Positions 24,647 through 32,632 of a stretch of 64,000 nt of DNA are shown piece by piece. Both the position numbers and the translations under genes were made by a program. Below the pieces are notes generated by a model, which saw only the letters and a list, made by a program, of their open reading frames with translations, made no database searches and had not been told where the DNA came from. This stretch comes from Nocardiopsis metallicus (GTDB lineage Bacteria > Actinomycetota > Actinomycetes > Streptosporangiales > Streptosporangiaceae): contig NZ_JACHDO010000001.1 in NCBI RefSeq assembly GCF_014201115.1, positions 310,001 to 374,000 of the forward strand, in the 5' to 3' direction. Position 1 is the stretch's first letter, and each line of letters starts with the position of its first letter.

Positions 24647-26248
24647 ATGGACTTCGCCGAACTGATCCGGGGCGCGCGCCGGGCACTGACCCCCGCCCCC
24701 GGGTGGCCCGCCCGGGCCGCCGCCGTGCGTGACCTGCTGCTGTGGTGCGGGCTCAGCCTGATCCTGCTCTCGGAGTCCTACGCCTTCTCCTTCGCCGGAC
24801 ACGACGGCATGTCGCTCCTGCCGGCCCTCACCGCCGCGGCGGGCCTGGTGATCGTGCTCAGCCGCACCTACCCCCTCCTGGCCCCCTGCCTGGCCGTGTA
24901 CGTCTGTACCTGGTCCCAGGCCTTCGTGGTCCCGCTGATCGTCGTGTCCTACCTCGCGGGCCGCCGAACGAGGCGCACCCGGCTCGCGATCGCGGTTTTC
25001 GCCGTCCTGTGCCTGGTGATGGCCTGGTACGTACTGGACAGGATCGAGGAGCTCCCGGGCCTGTGGATCACCGTGGCGTTCTCCCTGGTGATCTGCACGG
25101 TGCTGCCCTGGCTGGTGGGCGTATACCGGCGCCAACAGGTGGAACTGGGGGCGGCGGGCTGGGAGCACGCCCGCCAGTTCCAGCTCGAGCAGCAGCTCAC
25201 CGCGGACCGCGCCCGGCTGCGCGAACGCGCGCGGATCGCCCAGGACATGCACGACTCCCTCGGTCACGAGCTCAGCCTCATCGCCCTGCGCGCCGGAGCC
25301 CTGGAGGTCTCCCCGGACCTGGCCGACCGCCACCGGGAGGAGATCGCGCAGCTGCGCGCGACCGCCGTCTCGGCCACCGCCCAGCTGCGCGAGATCATCG
25401 GGGTCCTGCGCCCGGACGCCGAGCCGGAACCCGCGCCCACCGCACCGGCCGGGGAGAGTGTCTGCGCCCTGGTCGAACGCGCCCGCGACTCGGGGGTGGA
25501 CGTCACGATGGTCCGCGAGGGGCCGCTGCAGGGGCTGCCGCCGATGGTGGACCGCGCCGCCTACCGGGTGGTGCAGGAATCCCTGACCAACGCCACCAAG
25601 TACGCGCCGGGTGCCCCGGTGACGGTGTGGTTGACCGCCGACGGCACCCGGGTGGAGGTCCGGGTCACCAGCGCCCGGCCCGGTAGGCAGGGACAGGCGC
25701 CGGGTTCCGGCGGCGGGCACGGGCTCGCCGGCCTGCGCGAACGCGTCCGGATGGTCCGTGGAACCCTGGCCGCCGGCCCGCACGGGGACGGCTGGGAGGT
25801 GTGCGCCACCATGCCGCTGGACGGGGAACAGGTGACCGAGCGGGAGGGCGACGGCGACAGCACCGAGGTGATCGAGCAGCTCCAGCGGGCCGCACGCCGC
25901 CGGGTCCAGCCGTGGACCCTGGCTCTGGTCGCCGTTCCGGTGGGCGTGGTCCTGGTCGTGATCGCCGCCGTCTACGCCACTCTCGCCAGCGTCCTGGCAG
26001 AGAGCACGCTGCCGCCGCAGGAGTACGCGTCGATCCCTGTGGGCGAGCACCGGGACGAGCTGGAGGACCGGCTGCCGGACTACCCGATGGGGCTGACCGG
26101 GGCGCAGCTGGAGAGCTTCGAGTCCGCGGACCCCGGCTGCGACCACTACCGCAGTTCGGCCAGGATGTTCGACGGGGACGTGCTCTTCTACCAGCTGTGC
26201 TTCGAGGAGGGGGTGCTGGTGAGCAAGGAACAGCTAGAGACCCGATGA
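24647..26248 (+). CDS. Sensor histidine kinase (NarL/DesK type) with extra C-terminal membrane tail
   Basis: Kinase of 533 aa. Four to five membrane segments lie within residues 25-165, followed by a linker helix. The HisKA_3 motif RIAQDMHDSLGHELSLIALR has His202 as phosphoacceptor. The ATPase N-box is VVQESLTNATKYAPG and a G-box is GGGHGLAGLRERV, ending near residue 400. Unusually, a further membrane segment follows (WTLALVAVPVGVVLVVIAAV, about 422-445). After it come about 85 residues that should lie outside and contain two Cys (DPGCDHY, YQLCFEE). The response regulator gene starts 73 nt downstream, so they form one two-component system. The signal is unknown. Confidence 0.93.
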   Translation: MDFAELIRGARRALTPAPGWPARAAAVRDLLLWCGLSLILLSESYAFSFAGHDGMSLLPALTAAAGLVIVLSRTYPLLAPCLAVYVCTWSQAFVVPLIVVSYLAGRRTRRTRLAIAVFAVLCLVMAWYVLDRIEELPGLWITVAFSLVICTVLPWLVGVYRRQQVELGAAGWEHARQFQLEQQLTADRARLRERARIAQDMHDSLGHELSLIALRAGALEVSPDLADRHREEIAQLRATAVSATAQLREIIGVLRPDAEPEPAPTAPAGESVCALVERARDSGVDVTMVREGPLQGLPPMVDRAAYRVVQESLTNATKYAPGAPVTVWLTADGTRVEVRVTSARPGRQGQAPGSGGGHGLAGLRERVRMVRGTLAAGPHGDGWEVCATMPLDGEQVTEREGDGDSTEVIEQLQRAARRRVQPWTLALVAVPVGVVLVVIAAVYATLASVLAESTLPPQEYASIPVGEHRDELEDRLPDYPMGLTGAQLESFESADPGCDHYRSSARMFDGDVLFYQLCFEEGVLVSKEQLETR

Positions 26249-26321
26249 GCCCGCGAACCCGACGGGAACGGCGTTGTGGCATGCTTCCCCAGAAAATCCG
26301 GACAGGAAAGAGGTCACGGCC

Positions 26322-26984
26322 GTGATCAGGGTGCTGCTCGCCGACGACGAAGCGATGATCCGCGCGGGTGTGCGGGCCATCGTGCAGAGCGATCCGGAGA
26401 TCGAGGTGGTGGCGGAGGCCGCCGACGGCCGCGAAGCGGTGGAGCGGGTCCTCTCCCACCGCCCCGACGTCGCCCTGCTGGACATCCGGATGCCCCGCTT
26501 GGACGGGCTCGCCGCCACCGCCGAGCTCCGCAAGGTGGCCCCGGACACCAAGATCATCATCCTCACCACCTTCGGCGAGGACAGCTACATCTCCCAGGCA
26601 CTGGGCGACGGTGCCAGCGGCTTCCTGCTCAAAGCGGGCGACCCCCGCGAACTCATCTCCGGGGTACACGCGGTCGCCGACGGCGGCGCCTACCTGTCCC
26701 CGCAGGTGGCCCGGCAGGTGATCGCGCAGTTCGGCGGCGGCAGGGCGGCGAAGCAGGCCGCCGCCGCGGAACGGTTGGCCGACCTCACCGAACGGGAGCG
26801 GGACGTGCTCGCCCTGGTGGGCGCGGGACTGTCCAACGCTGACATCGCCGACCGCCTCTTCCTGGTGGAGGGCACCGTCAAGAGTTACGTGAGCACCATC
26901 CTCAGCCGCCTGGGTATGAAGAACCGCGTGCAGGCCGCGATCCTGGCCTACGAGGCCGGGCTGGTGGAGGGCACGGACTCCTGA
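26322..26984 (+). CDS. NarL/FixJ-family response regulator
   Basis: Protein of 220 aa. The receiver domain has the acidic pocket LLADDEAMI and the phosphorylated Asp54 in LLDIRMPRLDG, plus the LTTF and LLKAGD switch motifs. The C-terminal LuxR-type helix-turn-helix is LTERERDVLALVGAGLSN, ADRLFLVEGTVKSYVSTIL and LGMKNRVQAAI. Start GTG 26322 has GAAAGAGG 9 nt upstream. It is the partner of the kinase 24647-26248. Targets are not shown by the sequence; the divergent MFS transporter gene (start 24405) is a candidate because it lies next to the operon. Confidence 0.95.
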   Translation: MIRVLLADDEAMIRAGVRAIVQSDPEIEVVAEAADGREAVERVLSHRPDVALLDIRMPRLDGLAATAELRKVAPDTKIIILTTFGEDSYISQALGDGASGFLLKAGDPRELISGVHAVADGGAYLSPQVARQVIAQFGGGRAAKQAAAAERLADLTERERDVLALVGAGLSNADIADRLFLVEGTVKSYVSTILSRLGMKNRVQAAILAYEAGLVEGTDS

Positions 26985-27023
26985 CCGGGGTTCTCGCCCC
27001 CCGCCCTTGGGAAGGGTGGTCAC

Positions 27024-27722
27024 ATGACGAGCTTCGAGGACCGGCCGGACCGCTTCTTCCCTCTGCAGGAGGAGGACGCGATCCTGCTCGCCGACTCCTG
27101 GAAGCGCCTGGCTGGGGAGGGCTACGAGGCCCGAGCGGTGGGGGAGGAGCTCCTCGGCCGCTGGAACGAGTCACACCGCCGCTACCACACCGTCTCCCAC
27201 CTGTGGAGCACTCTGCGGGCCGTGGACGCCCTCCAGGGGCAGGCCCGTGACCCCGACGCGGTCCGGTACGCGGTCTGGTTCCACGACGCCGTCTACGAAG
27301 GCCGTCCCGGCCGGGACGAGGACGAGAGCGCGGCCCTGGCCGAGCGCTTGCTCGCGTTCATGGGCAAGGAACCCGGACTGATCGCCGAGGTGGTGCGGCT
27401 GGTGGGGGTCACCAAGAACCACCGGCCCGAGCGCTGGGACGCCGACGGCGCGGTGGTCTCCGACGCCGACCTGTCCACACTTGCGAGCCCCGCGGACGAG
27501 TACCTGGCCTACACCGCGGCGGTGCGGGCCGAGTACTGGCACATCGCCGACAAGGTGTTCCGGGCCGGACGCCTCCAGGTCCTGCGCTCCCTGCTGGAGG
27601 CCCCGCACCTGTTCCACACGCCCTTCGGTCGGGCGCACTGGGAGCCCCGCGCCCGGTCCAACATCCTCGCGGAGGTCGACCGGCTCACCCAGGAGGCCGC
27701 GGGGGAGCTTCCGCCACCCTGA
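27024..27722 (+). CDS. Predicted HD-superfamily metal-dependent phosphohydrolase
   Basis: Protein of 232 aa. Metal-site motifs are HRRYHTVSHLWSTL (first His), the HD pair in VWFHDAVYEG and a late Asp in VVSDADLSTLASP, with the intervening TKNHRPE. This is the small stand-alone HD family (COG4339) of unknown substrate, often thought to act on nucleotides. The tail RVFRAGRLQ-like helices (KVFRAGRLQVLRSLL, APHLFHTPFGRAHWEPRARS) are conserved in that family. It starts 39 nt after the response regulator but separate functions are likely. The 3' end overlaps the converging DUF4031 gene by 38 nt. Confidence 0.87.
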   Translation: MTSFEDRPDRFFPLQEEDAILLADSWKRLAGEGYEARAVGEELLGRWNESHRRYHTVSHLWSTLRAVDALQGQARDPDAVRYAVWFHDAVYEGRPGRDEDESAALAERLLAFMGKEPGLIAEVVRLVGVTKNHRPERWDADGAVVSDADLSTLASPADEYLAYTAAVRAEYWHIADKVFRAGRLQVLRSLLEAPHLFHTPFGRAHWEPRARSNILAEVDRLTQEAAGELPPP

Positions 27723-28020
27723 CCGGCGACGCTTCCCCGACGGCGGGCGGGGCGGGCCGCGGGTGCTTGGGGCAGCGCAGCCCGGACGCGCGCAGCCGAC
27801 TGACCAGCTCGCGCCCGCTGACATGCTCGGCGCCCAGGCCAAGCGCACGGGCGTGCAGGTGCTCGGGGACGTCGTAGTGGTCCCGTTCGAAGGCGCGCTC
27901 GGGGACGCCCAGCTCGCGCGCGAAGGCGTGGAGTTCGTCGAAGGAGCTGTCGCTCACCAAATGCGCGAAGTTCCAACCGCGCGGGCCCGGCCAGACAGGG
28001 TTGTCGATCAGGAGGCTCAC
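27685..28020 (-). CDS. DUF4031 family protein
   Basis: Small protein of 111 aa with the DUF4031 pattern: LIDNPVWPGPRGWNFAHLVS, DSSFDELHAFARELGVPERA and FERDHYDVPEHL. VSGRELVSRLRASGLR-[CR]-PK closes the domain. The last 25 residues are Pro-rich and extend beyond the usual length, because the frame runs 38 nt into the antisense of the HD hydrolase gene. Start GTG 28020 has no clear ribosome site. The function of DUF4031 is unknown; the conserved His, Asp and Trp residues suggest binding or catalysis but this is unproven. Confidence 0.85.
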   Translation of the reverse strand: MSLLIDNPVWPGPRGWNFAHLVSDSSFDELHAFARELGVPERAFERDHYDVPEHLHARALGLGAEHVSGRELVSRLRASGLRCPKHPRPAPPAVGEASPVRVAEAPPRPPG

Positions 28021-28158
28021 CTGTCAACAGTAGGCGAGACCGCGTCCGACAACGGACACCGATCCCGTTGTGCGAATCGTCCTTCGCTCCCGGGTTGGTC
28101 TCAGGACCGAACACCCTGCCCCGGGGCGGTCCCGGGTCGCAGACACCTCCGGTCCGCA

Positions 28159-29274
28159 GTGAGTAAGCCCCCTGTTCCCCGGGAGGCTGATCCTCCCCCG
28201 CAGGCCTTCGAGGTCCTCACCTGGTTCGAGACCGAGGGCCCGGAGGCGATCGTCGAGGACCCTGGGACAGAGGCCTACCAGGACTACCTCGACGGGCTCG
28301 GAGTGCGGTCGGCGAACGAACAGGAGATCCACGAACCGCACCCGGTGTGGCAGTGGACCGACGAGTTCGTCCGCGCAGAGGCGCGGGAGGAGGAGGACGT
28401 GCTCGCCTTCACCGAGACCTGGGTGGCGGCCGTCTCGGTCAACGGAGAGCCCGGCGCGATCGTCGAGGCGACCCGGGAGGATGACGGCGAGATCGTCTTC
28501 GCCGGTCTCGCCACCGCTGCTGACGCCGCCGAGGGTTTCCTGGAACTGGAGGAGGGCGAGGCCCTGGTCTATGAGTTCCCGCTGAACGCCTGGTACACGG
28601 TGGCCGACGGCCATCTGCGCGGGGTGAACTACGAGGGACTGCTGGAGGTCCCCGGCAGGCTGGGCCTGGAGGAGTACGACCGGCGTACCGAGGAACGCTA
28701 CGCGCAGGACCTGGAGCGGCCGGAGGGAACCGACCTGATCGGTGGCGCGGCCTTCACGGACCCGTCCGGCCCGGCGGCGGCCTGGCTGCTCCCGGCCGGT
28801 CTGGTGGCCCTGATCCTGGCGGGTGCTGGATTCGCGGCGTTCCGTCGCGGCTCCCCGAGCACGCCGCGTCCCACCGCGACCGAGGTCGGAGCACGGTCTG
28901 ACGCTCGGCTTCCGGCCCGGACCCCGGTCCGCCGCGCTCGACGGCGGGCCGGGGTCCGACGTTCAGAGGGCGGCGTTCACTGCGCCCCCGGCGCGGTCAC
29001 CGCGCGCCAGGGCACCGGGCTGGACAGGACCATCGTGCTGGAGGGGCGGCCGTGCTCGGCGAGCTGGTCGATGACCTCCTCGAAGTGCTCCATGGAGCGC
29101 ACCGCGATGAGCAGTACGCAACAGGCGTCCCCGGTGACCCGGTGCACCTGGAGGATCTCCGGCAGCTCCAGCGAGGACCGCTCGCGCAGCAGGCAGTGGG
29201 CGCCGAAGCACTCCATGCGCACCAGAGCCGTGACCGGCAGTCCGGCGGCGGCCGGATCGACGTGCGCGTGGTAG
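28159..29274 (+). CDS. Unknown protein with C-terminal membrane segment; 3' end suspect
   Basis: From GTG 28159 the frame gives an acidic domain of about 200 residues: FEVLTWFETEGPEAIVEDPG, WQWTDEFVRAEAREEEDVLA, WVAAVSVNGEPGAIVEATRE and LVYEFPLNAWYTVADGHLR. Then comes one membrane segment (AAAWLLPAGLVALILAGAGF) with a basic cytoplasmic tail. That layout calls for an N-terminal signal peptide, but none is present in any frame just upstream. The frame also fails to stop where expected. It reads through a terminator hairpin (28918-28958) and 300 nt of antisense to the Lrp gene before ending at 29274. A shift of frame near 28840-28890 would end it at TGA 28899. The family is not recognised. Confidence 0.55.
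   Translation: MSKPPVPREADPPPQAFEVLTWFETEGPEAIVEDPGTEAYQDYLDGLGVRSANEQEIHEPHPVWQWTDEFVRAEAREEEDVLAFTETWVAAVSVNGEPGAIVEATREDDGEIVFAGLATAADAAEGFLELEEGEALVYEFPLNAWYTVADGHLRGVNYEGLLEVPGRLGLEEYDRRTEERYAQDLERPEGTDLIGGAAFTDPSGPAAAWLLPAGLVALILAGAGFAAFRRGSPSTPRPTATEVGARSDARLPARTPVRRARRRAGVRRSEGGVHCAPGAVTARQGTGLDRTIVLEGRPCSASWSMTSSKCSMERTAMSSTQQASPVTRCTWRISGSSSEDRSRSRQWAPKHSMRTRAVTGSPAAAGSTCAW
28918..28958. terminator. Strong convergent terminator hairpin
   Basis: A 17-bp stem with one G-T wobble, CGGACCCCGGTCCGCCG with CGGCGGGCCGGGGTCCG, around a 7-nt loop. It lies between the rightward unknown gene and the leftward Lrp regulator. Confidence 0.85.
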
Positions 29275-29444
29275 CCGGTGATCACCCCGCGGTCGGTCAG
29301 ACGGCGGACACGGTCGGCCACGGCGGGGGCCGAGAGGTTCACCCTCCGGGACAGTTCGTTGAAGGACAGCCGCCCGTCCTGTTGGAGCTCCTGGAGGATG
29401 CGCTGGTCAACGCTGTCCAGCGGGGTTGCCAGTCGTGAGGTCAT
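28977..29444 (-). CDS. Lrp/AsnC-family regulator, probable kynurenine-pathway regulator
   Basis: Protein of 155 aa. The N-terminal helix-turn-helix is LDSVDQRILQELQQDGRLSF, ELSRRVNLSAPAVADRVRRL and GVITGYHAHVDP. The C-terminal RAM ligand-binding domain includes LPVTALVRMECF, VHRVTGDACCVLLIAVRSME and the final strands SSTMVLSSPVPWR. It is divergent from tryptophan dioxygenase and kynureninase, an arrangement typical of AsnC-type regulators that sense tryptophan or kynurenine (KynR-like). Start ATG 29444 fits the family length. An inverted repeat at 29522-29539 in the shared promoter may be its operator. Confidence 0.9.
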   Translation of the reverse strand: MTSRLATPLDSVDQRILQELQQDGRLSFNELSRRVNLSAPAVADRVRRLTDRGVITGYHAHVDPAAAGLPVTALVRMECFGAHCLLRERSSLELPEILQVHRVTGDACCVLLIAVRSMEHFEEVIDQLAEHGRPSSTMVLSSPVPWRAVTAPGAQ

Positions 29445-29521
29445 GCTTTGCGATCCCAAGGCCGATGGTTGTTTCCCGTTACGAATGTTAGGTCAATGAC
29501 CGACTTGTGTCGTCGACGCCC

Positions 29522-29539
29522 ATTCCGTATCGCGGGAAT
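29522..29539. promoter_or_regulatory. Candidate operator of the Lrp/AsnC regulator
   Basis: ATTCC and GGAAT half-sites are separated by 8 nt in an A+T-enriched stretch of the divergent promoter region between the regulator (29444) and tryptophan dioxygenase (29651). Short palindromes with A/T-rich centres are usual Lrp-type sites; assignment is by position only. Confidence 0.4.
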
Positions 29540-29650
29540 ATGTCCGAGTATGTGAGCTCACGTTCACGGCGCCGTGCACGGGGGACTCTTCGACCACGGC
29601 GCGGTGCGTGCGACGAGCCAAGCCGCGCAGCAAGACGAGGGGTACACCCG

Positions 29651-30556
29651 ATGCTCTCCACCACGTCCGCCCAGCAGTGTCCCTACGCTCCGACCGAGGA
29701 CGTCGGCGCGGCGGAGGCCCGCGCCAGCAGGGCGGAGAGCAACGGGGGAAAGCCGACCCTGAGCTTCGACAAGAACACCCCCTACGTCGACTACGCCGGG
29801 ATCGACACCCTTCTGAGCCTGCAGAACCCGCGTACCAAGGAGCCCGCCGAGTCGGCCTTCATCATCGGAACCCAGGTGATGGAGCTGGTGTTCGCGCTGA
29901 TCCAGCAGCGCTGGGAGCAGGCCCGGGACGCGCTGGAGGTCGACGACGTGCCCGGCGCCGTGGCCTGGCTGCGCAGCGCCTGCAACGCTCAGGACGTGCT
30001 CAACAGCACCTGGGGCCTGTTCTCGGACATGACCCCCACCCAGTTCAACCGCTTCCGCGACTCCTTCGGCGAGGCCTCGGGCTTCCAGTCCTACAGCTAC
30101 CGCAAGCTGGAGTTCCTGCTGGGCCACAAGTCCGCCGCCATGATCCGCCCGCACAAGGCGATGAGCGGGGTCGTCACCGACCTCACCGACCTGCTCGAGC
30201 GCCCCAGCCTCTACGACGCCGCGCTGCGCCTGCTGCACCGTCGCGGCCTGCCCGTCCCGGACACCAGCGCCGAGCGCGACTGGACCGAGGACTACGAGCC
30301 CTCCGCGGAGGTCGAGCGCGCCTGGGTCGAGGTCTACGCCGACGACCGCCCCGGAAACGAGCTGTACCTGCTGGCCGAGGCGTTGGTGGACGTGGCCGAG
30401 CGGGTGACACGGTGGCGTCAGCTCCACCTGGCCGCGGTCAAGCGCACGATGGGCGGCAAGCCGGGAAGCGGTGGCTCCAACGGCCTCAACTGGCTGGCCC
30501 GCAACGCCGAGAAGGACGTCTTCCCGGAACTGTGGTCTCTGCGCAGCACCATCTAG
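29651..30556 (+). CDS. kynA: Tryptophan 2,3-dioxygenase
   Basis: Heme enzyme of 301 aa that oxidises L-tryptophan to N-formylkynurenine, first step of the kynurenine route. Family motifs are TPYVDYAGIDTLLSLQNPR, SAFIIGTQVMELVFALIQ, MTPTQFNRFRDSFGEASGFQ and YRKLEFLLGHKSA. The proximal heme ligand His259 lies in WRQLHLAAVKRTMG, before GSGGSNGLNWL. Where classical enzymes have a distal His (HQxxEL), this has Thr (TQVMEL), as I recall for streptomycete homologs. Start ATG 29651 has GAGGGG upstream. It is followed after 118 nt by kynureninase. Confidence 0.94.
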   Translation: MLSTTSAQQCPYAPTEDVGAAEARASRAESNGGKPTLSFDKNTPYVDYAGIDTLLSLQNPRTKEPAESAFIIGTQVMELVFALIQQRWEQARDALEVDDVPGAVAWLRSACNAQDVLNSTWGLFSDMTPTQFNRFRDSFGEASGFQSYSYRKLEFLLGHKSAAMIRPHKAMSGVVTDLTDLLERPSLYDAALRLLHRRGLPVPDTSAERDWTEDYEPSAEVERAWVEVYADDRPGNELYLLAEALVDVAERVTRWRQLHLAAVKRTMGGKPGSGGSNGLNWLARNAEKDVFPELWSLRSTI

Positions 30557-30674
30557 CAGCGCCATCTGGAAACACTGCGCGGCGCCCTCCGGGCATACCG
30601 CGTCCAGGAACATCGCGATGCCGAACAGTCACCACACACCTCACAACACAGCCCTCGCAAGAAAGCAGGACCCG

Positions 30675-31913
30675 ATGACGCCCACCACCCGTGAGGAGTG
30701 CGCCGCCCTGGACGCGGCCGACCCCCTCGCCGCCCTCCGCGAGGAGTTCGTCCTCCCCGAGGGCGTGATCTACCTGGACGGCAACTCGCTGGGCGCGCTG
30801 CCCCGATCCACCCCCGCCCGGGTCGCCGACATGATCGAGCGCGAGTGGGGCCAGGACCTCATCCGCAGCTGGAACGACGCCGGCTGGTGGGACAAGCCGC
30901 GCACCCTGGGTGCCAAGGTCGCGCCCCTGGTCGGGGCCGACACCGACGAGGTGGTCGTCGGTGACGGTGCCTCCGCTAACCTGTTCAAGTGCCTGGTCAC
31001 GGCGCTGCGCCTGTCCGACCGCTCGGTGGTGCTGGGCGAGGCGGGCAACTTCCCGACCGACCTGTACGTCACCGAGGGCGCGGTCGGCCTGGCGGGTGCG
31101 CAGCAGCGCCGGATCGACCCGGACGGCCCCGGGCTGGCCCAGGAACTGGCCCGGGAGGACGTCGCCGTCCTGCTGCTCAGCCACGTGGACTACCGCAGCG
31201 GGGTGCTGCGCGACATGGCCGGGATCACCCGCCTGGCGCACGAGCACGGCACCCTGGTGATCTGGGACCTGTGCCACAGTGTGGGCGCGGTGCCCATCGA
31301 GCTGTCCGGCAACGACGTGGACTTCGCGGTGGGATGCACCTACAAGTACCTCAACGCCGGTCCGGGTGCCCCCGCGTTCCTGTACGCGGCCCGCCGCCAC
31401 CACGCCGCCGCCGACCAGCCGCTCAGCGGTTGGCACGGACACGCCCGCCCCTTCGACTTCACGCCTGACTACGAACCCGCTCCGGGGGTCTCGCGCTTCC
31501 TGAGCGGATCGCAACCGCTGGTGGCCGACGCGGCCCTGGAGGCCGGACTGGACGTGTGGGCCAAGGCCGACCTGGCGCACGTGCGGACCAAGAGCCTGGC
31601 CATGACCGACCTGTTCCTGGCCAGGGCGGCCTCGGTGGGTCTGGCCTCGATCACCCCGGCCGAACACGAGCGGCGCGGCAGCCAGGTCGCCCTCGTCCAG
31701 CCGGAGGAGGGCGCCGGTTACCCGATCGTGCAGGCGCTGATCGAGCGCGGGGTGATCGGTGACTTCCGCGCCCCGGACGTCATGCGCTTCGGGTTCACCC
31801 CGCTCTACCTGCGCTACGTGGACGTCTACGACGCTGCCACCGCGCTCGTCGAGGTCGTGGAGTCCGGCGAGTGGCGTGCCGAACGCTTCAACCGCAGGTC
31901 ACAGGTGACCTGA
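30675..31913 (+). CDS. kynU: Kynureninase
   Basis: PLP-dependent hydrolase of 412 aa, cleaving kynurenine to anthranilate and alanine. Motifs: VIYLDGNSLGALPRSTP near the N-terminus, VGDGASANLFKCL for phosphate binding and HVDYRSGVLRDMA. WDLCHSVGAVPIEL contains the Asp that contacts the pyridine nitrogen, and the Schiff-base Lys224 is in CTYKYLNAGPGAPAF. FLSGSQPLVA and the late RFGFTPLYLRY complete it. Start ATG 30675 is preceded by AAGAAAGCAGGA. It is co-oriented with tryptophan dioxygenase; a kynurenine formamidase is missing here and must be encoded elsewhere. Confidence 0.96.
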   Translation: MTPTTREECAALDAADPLAALREEFVLPEGVIYLDGNSLGALPRSTPARVADMIEREWGQDLIRSWNDAGWWDKPRTLGAKVAPLVGADTDEVVVGDGASANLFKCLVTALRLSDRSVVLGEAGNFPTDLYVTEGAVGLAGAQQRRIDPDGPGLAQELAREDVAVLLLSHVDYRSGVLRDMAGITRLAHEHGTLVIWDLCHSVGAVPIELSGNDVDFAVGCTYKYLNAGPGAPAFLYAARRHHAAADQPLSGWHGHARPFDFTPDYEPAPGVSRFLSGSQPLVADAALEAGLDVWAKADLAHVRTKSLAMTDLFLARAASVGLASITPAEHERRGSQVALVQPEEGAGYPIVQALIERGVIGDFRAPDVMRFGFTPLYLRYVDVYDAATALVEVVESGEWRAERFNRRSQVT

Positions 31914-31922
31914 TCCGCGAGC

Positions 31923-31952
31923 ACTCCCCGGTCGGGCAACCTACCGGGGAGT
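31923..31952 (+). terminator. Terminator of the kynurenine operon
   Basis: Perfect 10-bp stem ACTCCCCGGT with ACCGGGGAGT around a 10-nt loop, followed by TCTTTG, 9 nt after the kynureninase stop. Confidence 0.85.
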
Positions 31953-32632
31953 TCTTTGTACCCGCTGGGCCTTGGGCGCCCCGCCGTGACCCCGGCCAAG
32001 GCCACGCTTACGTGGCCTTTACCGCGAGAGTCCTCCGCACGGCTTCCCTGGCCCACCCCTGACCCGCTCCGGAATAGTCCCGGCCCCGTGACCTTCCGGT
32101 GCGTATGTGGCCCCCTGGCCGCTTCCGGCTCGTCCCGCAGGCACGTGTGCCGGTTTATGACGAGGGCCACGCGCGGGCCTGTCCGCCGTCCTCGGGCAGG
32201 CCCGCGAACCCCTGCCGCCAGGGATTTTTCGTGTTTTCGGGGCAGGTTTCGGTCTGCGTCATTTCGTATTTGTGTAAACACGCACTGTCATTTTACTCGG
32301 GATCCTTCGGTACTTTGCCAAAGCCTGGGTTAGTGTCCTTCGTGACCGGCTCGTTATTAACCTTTAGCGCACCGGTGCCGAGCCCTTGACCGGCCCGCGG
32401 GTCGGAAGGGAATCGAGACCTCATCTCTCTCGGGAGCGAGCAGCGCGAATCCACGCGCAGCTGTCCGGCGGAGCCGATCCGGCCCCCCGTTCCCACCCCG
32501 CCACTCGCCGCCAGCGACGCGGGACGCCCCATGGCATGACACCAGCCCGGAGTGCAGACCTGTGCACCCGTGTGCTTTGACGAGTCATGCCCCGGTCTTC
32601 TCGGCCTCTGACGTCAACCTGGCCAATACTTC
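31953..32632. other. 680-bp intergenic region with an A+T-rich island
   Basis: No gene supported. At about 32225-32365 the sequence becomes markedly A+T-rich against its surroundings (TTTCGTATTTGTGTAAACAC, CGTTATTAACCTTTAGCG). It has GTGTAAACAC as a small palindrome and looks like a promoter or regulatory island. The rest is ordinary GC-rich spacer. The gene that follows lacks the N-terminal signal one would expect, so part of this spacer may be decayed coding sequence. Confidence 0.5.
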
